Source of the DNA: Oscillospiraceae bacterium
GTDB lineage: Bacteria > Bacillota > Clostridia > Oscillospirales > Acutalibacteraceae
NCBI GenBank assembly: GCA_031280825.1
Contig: JAITGE010000005.1
Location: 1-64,000 of the forward strand
Direction: 5' to 3'
DNA: 64,000 nucleotides
Under the pieces are notes generated by a model, which was given only the letters and a program-made list of their open reading frames with translations, ran no database searches and was not told the origin of the DNA. Position numbers and translations under genes: made by a program. Within the stretch, counting starts at the first letter, position 1; each line of letters opens with the position of its first letter. Of this stretch, positions 26,002 to 35,117 are shown piece by piece.

Positions 26002-27291
26002 ATGAATGACGCTTTGCTTGTGGTTGGCGTTTTGCTGGCGGCGTTGGCTGCCGGCTGTGCCTTTTTGGCGTTCCGGCGTATTCGTTCGCTTTCCGCGCAC
26101 GAGCCGGGGGAGGAGGCGGCGTTGCTTGCGGCGCAGCTTGCACGGCAGTTTGAAGCGCTCGGGCAGCAGCTGAGCGCGCAGCGTGCCTTGGTGGAAGCCT
26201 TGGGGCAGGCACAGCGGCAGGAATTCAGCAACAGCCGCTCCGAGCAGGAGAGGCTCCTGCGTGCCCAGCGGGAGGAAAACGCCAACCGGCTGGAGGCAAT
26301 GGAACGGCAATTGCGGCAATCCTTGCTGGAGCTGACACGCCAGCAGCAGGAGGCGCTGCAAAAAATACAGGAAAGCAACGCGGTGAAGCTGGAAGAAATG
26401 CGCCGCACGGTGGATGAGCGTTTGCAGAAAACCCTTGATGCGCGGCTTGCGGAATCCTTTGAGCGCGTGAGCAAGAGCATTGAAAGCGTGCAGAGCGGCT
26501 TGGGCGAAATGCGAACCCTTGCGGCGGACGTGGGCGGGCTGAAACGGGCGCTGACCAATGTCAAGGTGCGCGGCACGTTCGGCGAGGTGCAGCTTGAGCG
26601 CATTCTTTCGCAGATGCTGCACGCGGGGCAATATGAGAGCAATGTCGCCATCCGCCCCGGCAGTATGGAGCGCGTGGAATTCGCTCTGCGGCTGCCCGGG
26701 CGCACGGATGGCGAGGCGGTTTGGTTGCCCATAGATTCCAAGTTCCCCCACGAGGATTATGACCGCCTGCTTGCGGGTTATGAGTCGGGTGACAAGCTGC
26801 TGACGGAGGCCGCGCGCAAAGCGCTGGGGGTTCGTTTGCGCGGATTCGCGCGGGAGATTTGCACAAAGTATATCGATCCGCCCAATACCACCGATTTTGC
26901 CATCCTCTTTTTGCCCACGGAGGGGTTATATGCCGAGGTCGTGCAAAACACGGAGCTGTTTGAGCTGCTTCAGCGCGAAAGCCGCGTGACCGTTACGGGA
27001 CCGACGACGCTTTCCGCATTCCTGAACGCGCTGCAAATGGGCTTTAAGACCTTGGCGATCGAAAAGCGTTCCACAGAGGTTTGGCAGGTGCTGGGCGCGG
27101 TGAAGACGGAATTCGAAACCTTTGCTCAAGCCCTGAGCAGCGCGCAGAAAAAGATCCAGGCGGCGGATCAGGAGCTGGAAAAGCTCGTGGGTACGCGCAC
27201 GAACGTTTTGAACCGCAAGCTTCGGCAGGTGGAGCGATTGCCGGAGGGGGAAGTCGCGCTGCTGTTGGGTGACGCGGAGGACGCCTCATGA
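26002..27291 (+). CDS. rmuC: DNA recombination protein RmuC
   Basis: The 429-residue product has one N-terminal hydrophobic helix (about 4-25), a long coiled coil rich in Gln, Glu and Arg (about 35-165), then the RmuC domain. The domain begins near VRGTFGEVQLERIL and includes a LPIDSKFPHEDYDRL segment with PD-(D/E)xK-like acidic residues. The family is thought to limit inversions at short inverted repeats and has a nuclease-like fold. The ATG follows an AAAGGGG site. Its stop overlaps the next ATG by four bases (27288-27291). Confidence 0.93.
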   Translation: MNDALLVVGVLLAALAAGCAFLAFRRIRSLSAHEPGEEAALLAAQLARQFEALGQQLSAQRALVEALGQAQRQEFSNSRSEQERLLRAQREENANRLEAMERQLRQSLLELTRQQQEALQKIQESNAVKLEEMRRTVDERLQKTLDARLAESFERVSKSIESVQSGLGEMRTLAADVGGLKRALTNVKVRGTFGEVQLERILSQMLHAGQYESNVAIRPGSMERVEFALRLPGRTDGEAVWLPIDSKFPHEDYDRLLAGYESGDKLLTEAARKALGVRLRGFAREICTKYIDPPNTTDFAILFLPTEGLYAEVVQNTELFELLQRESRVTVTGPTTLSAFLNALQMGFKTLAIEKRSTEVWQVLGAVKTEFETFAQALSSAQKKIQAADQELEKLVGTRTNVLNRKLRQVERLPEGEVALLLGDAEDAS

Positions 27292-28007
27292 TTGATACGC
27301 ACTGCCACCTTCTGCCGGATATGGACGACGGCGCGGCGGACATGAGCGAAGCCGCCGCGATGGCGGCGCTGGCCGTGCGGGAGGGCATAACGGCTGTTTG
27401 CTGCACGCCGCACCTGTATCCGCGGGAGCAGGCGAAGCCTGCGCGGTTTTATGCCGCGCGGGATCGGTGCTTGGCGGAGCTGCAAGCGGCGCTCGCGGAG
27501 CGGGGTATTCCGTTGCGCCTGTACGCCGGTGCGGAGGTCTATCTCAGCGATGATATTTTTTATGCGGGTGATCTGCAGCCTGCCGCGCTGAATGGTGGGC
27601 GGCATCTTTTGGTGGAGTTCACAACCCGTGCGCTGCGGCTTTTTCGGGCGCGGCAATACATTGAGGAGGTTCGGCGGCGAGGGTTCATTCCTGTGCTTGC
27701 GCACGCGGAGCGCTATCCACTTGCGCAGCGTGATCCGGAGCTTCTGTATGCGCTGGCTGAGGAGGGCTGCTTGCTGCAAATCAATGTTGACAGCCTTGCC
27801 GGTCAGGCGCCGCCGCAAAACGTTCGTTTGGCTTGGATGCTGGCGCGGGATGGCGTCGCCGCACTTTTGGCGACGGACGCGCACAATATGGCGCACCGCC
27901 CGCCGTTGTTTGCTTCCGTTCGCTGCGCTTTTCCGGCGGAGCTGACTGCCGCGCAGCTGCATGATATGAGTGAAGCTGCGGCGGAGCGCGTTTTGGGCGC
28001 GCATTGA
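27288..28007 (+). CDS. PHP-type tyrosine-protein phosphatase (CpsB/YwqE family)
   Basis: The 239-residue metallophosphatase starts with the PHP motif IDTHCHLLPDMDDGA (metal ligands His, His and Asp). Further ligands lie in CTPHLYP, AGAEV, LAHAERYP and ATDAHN. In Gram-positive bacteria this enzyme dephosphorylates the BY-kinase that controls capsule or exopolysaccharide chain length, and the neighbouring gene encodes exactly such a kinase. It is translationally coupled to rmuC. Length is slightly short of the usual 243-255 but no motif is missing. Confidence 0.93.
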   Translation: MIDTHCHLLPDMDDGAADMSEAAAMAALAVREGITAVCCTPHLYPREQAKPARFYAARDRCLAELQAALAERGIPLRLYAGAEVYLSDDIFYAGDLQPAALNGGRHLLVEFTTRALRLFRARQYIEEVRRRGFIPVLAHAERYPLAQRDPELLYALAEEGCLLQINVDSLAGQAPPQNVRLAWMLARDGVAALLATDAHNMAHRPPLFASVRCAFPAELTAAQLHDMSEAAAERVLGAH

Positions 28008-28054
28008 ACGACGAAATTTGCCGGGAATGTTATTGAAGGATTTTGGGAGGCAGG

Positions 28055-29710
28055 GTGAAATACATGCGACAGGAGCAGGGCTATGCGCCCAGCGAAAGTG
28101 CCAGACCGCAGCGCGGGGAATACGTGCCCGACGGCGGGTTTGATATGTTCAGGCAGGTCGATTATGCGCGGTTGCTTCGCGCGGTGCTGCGGCGCGCTTG
28201 GGTTGCCGTTCTGGTGGGCGGCTTGCTGGCGAGCGGGATGTATTTTGCATCCAAGCAAAAGGCTTCGCAAACCTTCAGCACGCAGGCGCGCATAGCCTTC
28301 ACCATCATCGTTTATTCCACGCAGGTGCAAAACGCGGGCGGCGGAGCGCCTGTCATCGCTGAGATTCCCCGCCGGGATTATTATGACAAGGCGAACCTCG
28401 CGCGGCTTTCTGAAATGCTCAAGGGCGACCGCATCATGGAGCTGCTGCGCGATGAAATAAAAACGAAATATCATGCGGAATATTTGCCGGAGGCGCTGCG
28501 CAATGCCATCACGATGGAGGCGACGCAGGATACGGCTGTTTTTGTGCTTTCTGTCACGAGCAGGAACGACGTTTTTTGCAACCGGACGATGGAGCGTCTC
28601 ATTGCGATTTTTCCGGATTATTTAAAGGAATTCCAATCGACGCTGGAAATTGAGATCGTGCGGCGCCCGAACAGCGCAACCGTTGTGCTGAACACCGATG
28701 AATCGCGTCAGGCAGCGCTCATGGGGGCGCTTGCCGGGGGCGGAGCTGTCTGCGCGCTTTTTGCGTTTTTGGAGCTGCGCCGCAACACCGTCCGCAGCGG
28801 GCAGGATGTGCGAAGCCGAACTGCCGAGCGAATGCTGGGAATGACGCCTTTCCAGCCGCGCCGCCGTCGGCTGCGCCGCAAGGAGGGCGACCGTGTGCCG
28901 CATATCGGCGATAAACGTGCCGTCAGCTTCGATTTTGTCGAAAATATCAAGGCGATTCGTGCCAAGCTCGAAAATATCGCCGAAGGGTGGGGCGCGAAGG
29001 TCTTTGCCGTCACGAGCACCTTCGAAAGTGAAGGCAAAACCACGCTTTCGGTTAACATTGCCTGCGCGCTGGCGCAGATGGGCAAAAACGTGCTGCTCAT
29101 TGATTGCGATTTGCGTAAGCCTGCCGTTTGCAGAGGCTTGGGGATCCCGGAAAACGACGCTGTTGGTGTGCTGCAGATTTTGAACGGCAAAGCAACATAC
29201 GAAGAATCCGTAAAATATTGCAAGCCCCTGCGCGTCTTTTTGCTCGCGACGGGCGGCACGACAGAGCATCCGCCTGAGCGGCTCAGCTCCGAGGGAATGC
29301 GGGAGATCCTTAAAAAAGCGCGCACGGAGTTTGATTATATTATCCTGGATACCCCGCCCGCGCGCGTGGTGTCCGATTGCATCACCATGGCGCCGTTGAT
29401 GGATGGGCTGATATATGCCATCCGCTATGATTTTGCGCGCGTGCAGCAGATCAATGAAACGCTTGACGAGGTGAACGCGGCGGGTATTCGTGTCGTCGGT
29501 TCTGTGCTGACCATGGCCGCGCCGGAAAATTTGGTGCGCCGCAACGGCTACAGCGCGCCTTACCGCCGCCCGGGCAAATATTACGGCGGCTTTGGCTACG
29601 GCTTTGGGCACAGCGCGGAGGAGCGGTACGGGCATTATGGGCGCTACAGTTATGGTGGCTATGGGCGCAACCGATCCGGTCAGGGTGCGGAACAGGAGGA
29701 GGAGCTTTGA
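28055..29710 (+). CDS. Fused Wzz chain-length regulator and BY-type tyrosine kinase
   Basis: The 551-residue product joins the two halves that are separate CpsC and CpsD proteins in many Firmicutes. The N-terminal half has helix 1 (about 48-66), an extracytoplasmic loop and helix 2 (about 222-241). The C-terminal half is the kinase: Walker A in STFESEGKTTLS (Lys328), Walker A' in LLIDCDLRKP (about 347-356) and Walker B in IILDTPPA. The tail has about ten tyrosines in glycine/arginine context, the autophosphorylation cluster. GTG at 28055 is taken because GGGAGG is 4 bases upstream; ATG at 28064 is also possible. It controls polysaccharide polymerisation together with the adjacent phosphatase. 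Confidence 0.92.
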   Translation: MKYMRQEQGYAPSESARPQRGEYVPDGGFDMFRQVDYARLLRAVLRRAWVAVLVGGLLASGMYFASKQKASQTFSTQARIAFTIIVYSTQVQNAGGGAPVIAEIPRRDYYDKANLARLSEMLKGDRIMELLRDEIKTKYHAEYLPEALRNAITMEATQDTAVFVLSVTSRNDVFCNRTMERLIAIFPDYLKEFQSTLEIEIVRRPNSATVVLNTDESRQAALMGALAGGGAVCALFAFLELRRNTVRSGQDVRSRTAERMLGMTPFQPRRRRLRRKEGDRVPHIGDKRAVSFDFVENIKAIRAKLENIAEGWGAKVFAVTSTFESEGKTTLSVNIACALAQMGKNVLLIDCDLRKPAVCRGLGIPENDAVGVLQILNGKATYEESVKYCKPLRVFLLATGGTTEHPPERLSSEGMREILKKARTEFDYIILDTPPARVVSDCITMAPLMDGLIYAIRYDFARVQQINETLDEVNAAGIRVVGSVLTMAAPENLVRRNGYSAPYRRPGKYYGGFGYGFGHSAEERYGHYGRYSYGGYGRNRSGQGAEQEEEL

Positions 29711-30849
29711 CGCGCCTGGAGAACCGCATTTATCTGTCGCCGCCCCATCTCAATGGGCGGGAGCTGGATTTTTTGCGGGAGGCGGTGGAAACCAACTGGG
29801 TTGCTCCGGCGGGACCGCATCTGCCCGCCTTTGAACAGGCGCTTTGCGCGAAGCTGGGCGGCGCGTGGTATGGCGCGGCGCTTTCTTCCGGTACGGCGGC
29901 CATACATTTGGGGCTGCGCCTGTTGGGCGTGGGTGCGGGCGATACGGTTGCTTGCTCCGATCTCACTTTTTCAGGCAGCGCCAACCCGATTTTGTATGAA
30001 AAAGCGGTTCCGGTGTTCATCGATAGTGAGCCGGGCGGGTGCGGCATGAGCGCGGCGGCGCTGGAACGCGCCCTGCGCGAAGCCGCTGCCAAAAAACAGC
30101 TTCCGCGTGCCGTGATTGTCGTTGACCTTTATGGGCACAGCGCGGCTTGGGATGCGATCCTGCCGTTGTGCGAAAGCTACGGTGTGCCGGTTTTGGAGGA
30201 CGCCGCCGAAGCGCTGGGCGCGAGCTATCAAAACCGTGCCTGCGGAACCTTTGGCAGTGTTGGCGTATTTTCCTTCAACGGCAACAAGATTATCACAACC
30301 TCCGGCGGCGGCATGGCTGTGGTGCGTACCCGGGCGGAAGCGGAAAAGCTCCGTTTTTGGGCGAGCCAGGCCAAAGAACCCGCACCGTATTATCTGCATA
30401 AGGAGCTTGGCTTCAATTATCGCATGAGCAATCTTTGCGCCGGGGTCGGCCGGGCACAGCTGCTCACCCTGGAGGAGCATATTGCCCGTCGCCGCGCGAA
30501 TTTTCAGTATTATGAACGCGCGTTTGCCGGCTTGCCGCTGCGGATGCTGCAAGCACCGGCGGCGTGCGAGCCAAATCACTGGCTCAGCGTTGCCTTGTTG
30601 GGGGACGCCTGCCCACTGACGGCGCAGCAGCTGGTGGATGCGCTGGAAGCTGATAATATCGAAGCGCGCCGCGCTTGGAACCCCATGCACCGCCAGCCGG
30701 TTTTTGCCGGCTGCGCATATTATACGGCTGACGGCGCAAGCGCGTCGGAGGATTTTTTTCGCAGAGGCGTTTGTCTGCCCTCCGGCTCCGCTATGACGGT
30801 GGCGGAATTGGACGCGGTGGCGGAACGGGTGCGGCAATTATTCAATTGA
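29707..30849 (+). CDS. DegT/DnrJ/EryC1/StrS-family sugar aminotransferase
   Basis: The 380-residue PLP enzyme begins at TTG 29707, which overlaps the kinase stop and follows a GGAGGAGGAG site. The family signatures are LSSGTAAIHLGLRLL, the VLEDAAEALGA cofactor motif and the Schiff-base Lys194 in FNGNKIITTSGGGM. Members aminate keto-sugar nucleotides, for example in bacillosamine, perosamine or UDP-sugar synthesis, and often act in glycan or glycoprotein pathways. No matching dehydratase or acetyltransferase is next to it. Coupling to the Wzz-kinase gene suggests a surface-glycan role. Confidence 0.93.
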   Translation: MTRLENRIYLSPPHLNGRELDFLREAVETNWVAPAGPHLPAFEQALCAKLGGAWYGAALSSGTAAIHLGLRLLGVGAGDTVACSDLTFSGSANPILYEKAVPVFIDSEPGGCGMSAAALERALREAAAKKQLPRAVIVVDLYGHSAAWDAILPLCESYGVPVLEDAAEALGASYQNRACGTFGSVGVFSFNGNKIITTSGGGMAVVRTRAEAEKLRFWASQAKEPAPYYLHKELGFNYRMSNLCAGVGRAQLLTLEEHIARRRANFQYYERAFAGLPLRMLQAPAACEPNHWLSVALLGDACPLTAQQLVDALEADNIEARRAWNPMHRQPVFAGCAYYTADGASASEDFFRRGVCLPSGSAMTVAELDAVAERVRQLFN

Positions 30850-30882
30850 TTGGGGCGTATCGGTACGTCAAAGGGGGATGCC

Positions 30883-32091
30883 ATGGCTGCATTGTGCACG
30901 GCGCTTGAAAAGCTGCGCGGGGATGACCCGGCGGCTTGGGAAGCCGTGTTTGCCTGCACAAACGAACGGGTGTATTTTGCTTGCAAAACTGTTTTTGCCG
31001 ACCGGGAAGCCATTCTGCGCGCCATGAGCGCATTTTATGTCACCCTGCGCGGCGGCTTGCCCGGTGCGCAGACGTTGCAAACGGACGCCGCCTGCCAAGC
31101 CGCCGTGGATGCATGGATCTTTAACACCTGCAAGCGGCTGCTTAAGGAAGAGGATTCGCGGCGCTTTTTACCGCATTCGGGCGATACGGTGCAGGCAAAG
31201 GCATACAAGCAAGCGCGGGAAGAAACGCAGCCGCGCAAGGGAAGCGCGCAAGGCGGCGAAAAGCGCTGGCTGATGCATCTTTCGCCGGAGCAGCGGCTTA
31301 TTTTGCTCATGCGCGACGGCGGCGCTTTGGCGCTTGAAGCGATAGCGGAGCAGCTTCGCGTTCCGGAAAGCTATGTGGCGGCACAGCTGTGGCAGGTGAG
31401 CCGGACGGAAGGCGCTTGCGATCCCGGTCAATACCTGCGCGAAGGGCTGGCGGGCAGCGCTGCGCTCAACGCCGAAACACGGCAGACGCTTTTTGCCGCT
31501 ATCCGCGAAGGGCTGTGTGCAGATACAATCCCGAAGCGAAAAGAGAGTGCGCCCTTCGCGCGGGAGGAAATGATCCCAACTGTGGCGGCAGGCAAGGGGC
31601 AGGTGGATCTGCTGCATTTGCTGCGCGTGAGCGGAACGCTTCTGACGGTCGTTGCCGTCGTGGCTGCGGCAGTGTTGCTGCTCACGCGGCAGACGAGCGA
31701 CCCGCGACCCTCCGGCAGTGAAGCGACTTTTTTGTTCGAAGACCCATATCGCTCCAATTTGGATGATTTAATCAGCTCGCAGATATACACAGTGACAGCC
31801 GCAGCGCAGCCATCTTATATTATCGTCGTGCCCTCCGGTGAAACGACCGCGCCGCAAACGCAACGCCCGGCAACTGTGCCGACGGCGACGGAAGCCACAA
31901 CCGCGCCGCTCGCAACGGCTTCCACGCAAGCGGCGCCCGCGCAGTCGTCCGCCGAAGCCACGGCTGACAGCACAGCGCTCACCGATCCCCCTACAACGCA
32001 AACCACCGCCCGCCCGGATTACAGCTACACCAGCAATCAAACCACGCGCACTACAGTGCTGCCGTGGGAGGATCCTTCCTTGGCACAATAA
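30883..32091 (+). CDS. Membrane protein with sigma-factor-like cytoplasmic part and Thr/Pro-rich ectodomain
   Basis: ATG at 30883 is used because GGGGGA lies 4-5 bases before it. The 402-residue protein has three parts. Residues 1-100 resemble a degenerate sigma-70 region 2 (a DDPAAWEAVF start, then VYFACKTVFADREAILRAMSAFY). Residues about 132-170 look like region 4 with a helix-turn-helix (LSPEQRLILLMRDGG, then ALEAIAEQLRVPESYVAAQLW). A hydrophobic helix lies at about 246-267, and the remaining 135 residues are rich in Thr, Ser, Ala, Gln and Pro with a few tyrosines. It resembles an ECF-sigma protein tied to the membrane, or an anti-sigma protein that absorbed its sigma. The family call is a pattern judgement. 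It begins 33 bases after the aminotransferase gene. Confidence 0.65.
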   Translation: MAALCTALEKLRGDDPAAWEAVFACTNERVYFACKTVFADREAILRAMSAFYVTLRGGLPGAQTLQTDAACQAAVDAWIFNTCKRLLKEEDSRRFLPHSGDTVQAKAYKQAREETQPRKGSAQGGEKRWLMHLSPEQRLILLMRDGGALALEAIAEQLRVPESYVAAQLWQVSRTEGACDPGQYLREGLAGSAALNAETRQTLFAAIREGLCADTIPKRKESAPFAREEMIPTVAAGKGQVDLLHLLRVSGTLLTVVAVVAAAVLLLTRQTSDPRPSGSEATFLFEDPYRSNLDDLISSQIYTVTAAAQPSYIIVVPSGETTAPQTQRPATVPTATEATTAPLATASTQAAPAQSSAEATADSTALTDPPTTQTTARPDYSYTSNQTTRTTVLPWEDPSLAQ

Positions 32092-32125
32092 AACAGCTGG
32101 GCGTTGTTCAGCTTCTGGAGCTTTT

Positions 32126-32683
32126 ATGCCGTTTTTTCACCGTGCGGGTTCGCCCGCCTGGATTATCGCGGGCTTGGGTAACCCCGGGCGCGCATATGCG
32201 TGCACCCGCCACAATGCCGGCTATTTGTGCTTGGATATGCTGGCGGATCAGTGCGGCGCGAAAGTGGATCGTCTGAAGTTTCGCGCGCTTACCGGTCTCG
32301 CAAAAGTGGAGGGGCAGAGCTGCTTGCTGATGAAGCCCTTGACGCACATGAATAACAGCGGCTTGGCCGTAGCCGAGGCCGCGCGGTTTTATAAGCTCCC
32401 GCCGGAACGTGTGCTGGTGTTGGTGGATGACACAAACTTTCTGCCAGGTAAACTGCGCATTCGCCAAAAAGGCAGCGCTGGCGGGCACAATGGCGTTAAG
32501 AGCATCATTGCGCATTTGGGCACGGAGATGTTCCCGCGCATCAAGCTGGGCGTTGGCGCCAAGCCGGATGCGGAAACGGATTTGGTGGATTGGGTTCTGG
32601 GGGAGATGCCGGAGGAAGATCGCAGACTTCTCCGCAGCGCTTGTGAAGAAGCCTGTGGCGCGATACGCGAACAGGTAAAATAG
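32126..32683 (+). CDS. pth: Peptidyl-tRNA hydrolase
   Basis: This essential esterase frees tRNA from stalled peptidyl-tRNA. The start is the ATG at 32126 with GGAG 5 bases upstream; the long frame before it overlaps the upstream gene in another frame. The 185-residue product has GLGNPG (Asn19), the catalytic histidine in TRHNAG (His29), a MKPLTHMNNSG segment, and VDDTNFLPGKLRIR followed by KGSAGGHNGVKSI. It is slightly extended at the N-terminus compared with the usual start at the GLGNPG strand. Confidence 0.96.
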   Translation: MPFFHRAGSPAWIIAGLGNPGRAYACTRHNAGYLCLDMLADQCGAKVDRLKFRALTGLAKVEGQSCLLMKPLTHMNNSGLAVAEAARFYKLPPERVLVLVDDTNFLPGKLRIRQKGSAGGHNGVKSIIAHLGTEMFPRIKLGVGAKPDAETDLVDWVLGEMPEEDRRLLRSACEEACGAIREQVK

Positions 32684-32737
32684 GGCGCGTTGAGACTGCT
32701 TTGTTTTATAGGAATACATGCAAAAGAGGGGATGGAG

Positions 32738-33736
32738 ATGAATATTTTTTTACCGCTGTTTGCACTTGTCGGGCAGCTGGGCGCGGGACTGTTAGCGGTC
32801 ATACAGCTCTGGCTGGGGGCTTTGGGCGTGCCGGTTGGGCAGACGGCGGATTCCGCGGCGAACCCTTACCTTGTCGGAAGCGGAAGCGCTTGGGTTAGCG
32901 CACACCGGCTTGGCGGCGGCGAAGCGCCTGAAAATTCGCTCATGGCGGTGAAGCGCACCGTGGACGCGGCGCGGCGAACCGCGCAAATTCTTGAAATGGA
33001 TGTGCAGATGACGCGTGACGGGGAGCTTATCCTGCTGCACAACACTTTTTTTGACGACACCACCAATGCCGCCGAGGCTTTTGGTCACGTGGGCGTCGCA
33101 CCGATCTATTATACATACGGGCAGTTGTGGGAAAAGATCAATCTGGGCGCAAAATGGGATGCGCCATATGCGGATTTGCGCGGCGCGGATATCCCTGCGG
33201 ATTTGCGTGTGACGCGTTTGCGCGATGTGCTGCAATATGCCGAGGCGCACGGTGATCCCAAAAAGCCTTATTATTATACCATTGAAGCGAAACAGCTGGG
33301 GATGCTGGGTTACATAGCCGCCGATCGCCTTGTCGCTCTTTGCGCGGAGATGGGGGTGCTGGAGCGCGTGACCTTCGGCTCGTTTTTTCCGGATGTTTCA
33401 GCCTATGTGAGCCGTAAATACCCGGATGTCGCCCGCTGTGCGGATACCCTGGATGTGCTGCGCTTTGCCAATTGTTATTTGCGCGGTGCGGATCTGCTGC
33501 GGGAGGCGGCGCCCGCCTATGATGTGCTGTTGCTACCCTACGGCGGCAGCATCTCGTGGCTGGTTGATTTCGGCACGCCCGAGGTCGTCGCTTATGCACA
33601 CAAATACGGGCTTGCCGTTCATTTCTGGACGGTCAACGACCCTGCGGACGCGAAAAAACTAAGTGCCGCCGATGCGGACGGTATCATAACGGATGAGCCG
33701 GGTCTGATACGGACGGCGTTGGCGGCAGCGGCGTAA
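32738..33736 (+). CDS. Glycerophosphodiester phosphodiesterase, membrane-anchored
   Basis: ATG at 32738 is favoured because AGAGGGG lies 6-7 bases upstream, while ATG at 32732 would touch it. The 332-residue protein starts with a hydrophobic stretch (about 3-33) that acts as signal anchor, then the GDPD barrel: SAHRLGGGEAPENS (catalytic His and metal Glu), EMDVQMTRDGELILLHN, and a TIEAKQ strand. The end, HFWTVNDP then ADGIITDEP, is the family signature. Substrates are glycerophosphodiesters or glycerol-phosphate polymer fragments outside the membrane. It ends 34 bases from the convergent der gene. Confidence 0.9.
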   Translation: MNIFLPLFALVGQLGAGLLAVIQLWLGALGVPVGQTADSAANPYLVGSGSAWVSAHRLGGGEAPENSLMAVKRTVDAARRTAQILEMDVQMTRDGELILLHNTFFDDTTNAAEAFGHVGVAPIYYTYGQLWEKINLGAKWDAPYADLRGADIPADLRVTRLRDVLQYAEAHGDPKKPYYYTIEAKQLGMLGYIAADRLVALCAEMGVLERVTFGSFFPDVSAYVSRKYPDVARCADTLDVLRFANCYLRGADLLREAAPAYDVLLLPYGGSISWLVDFGTPEVVAYAHKYGLAVHFWTVNDPADAKKLSAADADGIITDEPGLIRTALAAAA

Positions 33737-33770
33737 TATTGTTTTTTTACGGCGTCGGTGTTTACGATTC

Positions 33771-35093
33771 TTAAACATCCCCGCGTTCGCGCTCGCGGAC
33801 GATGAATCGCACCGGCGTTCCCTCCAGCCCAAAAACAGAGCGGATTTGGTTTTCAATATACCGCTGGTAGCTGAAATGGAACAGCTCGTGGCGGTTGACG
33901 AAGCAAACAAAGGTCGGGGGGCGCGTGCCCGCCTGCGTCATATAGTAGATTTTGAGCCGCCGACCTCTATCCGTTGGTGGCTGAACGCGGGCGGTGGCAT
34001 CGGCCAAGATATCGTTGAGCTTGCCGGTGGAAATGCGCATGGCGTTTTGCTCATCTACAAAGCGGATCAGGTCATAGAGCCGCTCCACACGCTGCCCTGT
34101 TTTTGCCGAAAGAAAAAGGATCGGCGCGTAGCTCATGAAGGAAAAGTCTTTCATGAGCTGTTTGCGTTGCTCGTCCATGGTTTTGCCGTCCTTTTCCACG
34201 GCGTCCCATTTGTTCACCGCAATGATGCAGCCCTTGCCCTGCTCATGGGCAAGCCCCGCGATCTTACTGTCCTGCTCGGTGAAGCCCTCGGTGGCGTCAA
34301 TCAAAATTACGCAAACCTGCGCCCGTTCCACCGCCATGCGCGCCCGCAAGACGGAATAATGCTCCACCGCGTCGTGCACGCGGCTTTTGCGCCGCAGCCC
34401 TGCGGTGTCAATAAAAATATATTTGCCGTGCTCGTTTTCCACAAGCGAATCGGTGGCGTCCCGCGTTGTGCCGGCAATCTCTGATACGATGACGCGCTCC
34501 TCGCCCGCCAAACGGTTCACCAGCGAGGATTTGCCCGCGTTGGGCTTGCCGATGATCGCCACACGCACCGCATCGTCTTCCTCGGCTTCCTCCATTGCCG
34601 GCAGAAACCGAAAGACCTCATCCAGCAGATCCCCGGTGCCATGTCCGTGCACGGAGGAAACGGCAATAGGATCGCCCAAGCCCAGGTTATAGAATTCATA
34701 AAAATCCGGCGAAAGCGCGCCGACGCTATCACATTTGTTCACGCAGAGCACCACAGGCTTGCCGCTTTTGAGCAGCATCGCCGCGACCTCTTCGTCGTTG
34801 GCGATGACGCCGCAGCGCAAATCCACCACAAAAACGATGCAGTCTGCGCTTTCGATGGCGATTTCCGCTTGGCGGCGCATTTGGCTCAGGATGACGTCTT
34901 CTGAAAACGGCTCTATCCCGCCGGTATCCACCAGTAAAAAAGCGCGGTTGAGCCATTCGCAATCGCCGTAGATGCGGTCGCGCGTTACGCCGGGGGTATC
35001 ATCCACAATGGCGCGGCGCGTCCCGGTGAGCTTGTTGAATAGGGTGGATTTGCCGACATTCGGTCGACCAACGATGGCAACAATGGGTTTCAT
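33771..35093 (-). CDS. der: Ribosome assembly GTPase Der (EngA)
   Basis: The 440-residue protein has two tandem GTPase domains and a C-terminal KH-like domain. G1 motifs are GRPNVGKS (9-16) and GKPNAGKS (about 185). G3 motifs are DTGG and DTAG, and G4 motifs are NKCD and NKWD. Der matures the 50S subunit. ATG at 35093 has GGAG 5 bases upstream; a start five codons earlier lacks one. It is the last gene of the long minus-strand run and begins 24 bases after the iolC-like stop. Confidence 0.97.
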   Translation of the reverse strand: MKPIVAIVGRPNVGKSTLFNKLTGTRRAIVDDTPGVTRDRIYGDCEWLNRAFLLVDTGGIEPFSEDVILSQMRRQAEIAIESADCIVFVVDLRCGVIANDEEVAAMLLKSGKPVVLCVNKCDSVGALSPDFYEFYNLGLGDPIAVSSVHGHGTGDLLDEVFRFLPAMEEAEEDDAVRVAIIGKPNAGKSSLVNRLAGEERVIVSEIAGTTRDATDSLVENEHGKYIFIDTAGLRRKSRVHDAVEHYSVLRARMAVERAQVCVILIDATEGFTEQDSKIAGLAHEQGKGCIIAVNKWDAVEKDGKTMDEQRKQLMKDFSFMSYAPILFLSAKTGQRVERLYDLIRFVDEQNAMRISTGKLNDILADATARVQPPTDRGRRLKIYYMTQAGTRPPTFVCFVNRHELFHFSYQRYIENQIRSVFGLEGTPVRFIVRERERGDV

Positions 35094-35117
35094 GGGTTCT
35101 CCGATCATTTCAATAGG

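Noticed and set aside
31838..32125. A 96-codon extension of the pth frame upstream of 32126
   Set aside because: It overlaps the Thr/Pro-rich end of the upstream gene in another frame and is Arg/Pro-rich; the ATG at 32126 has its own ribosome site.
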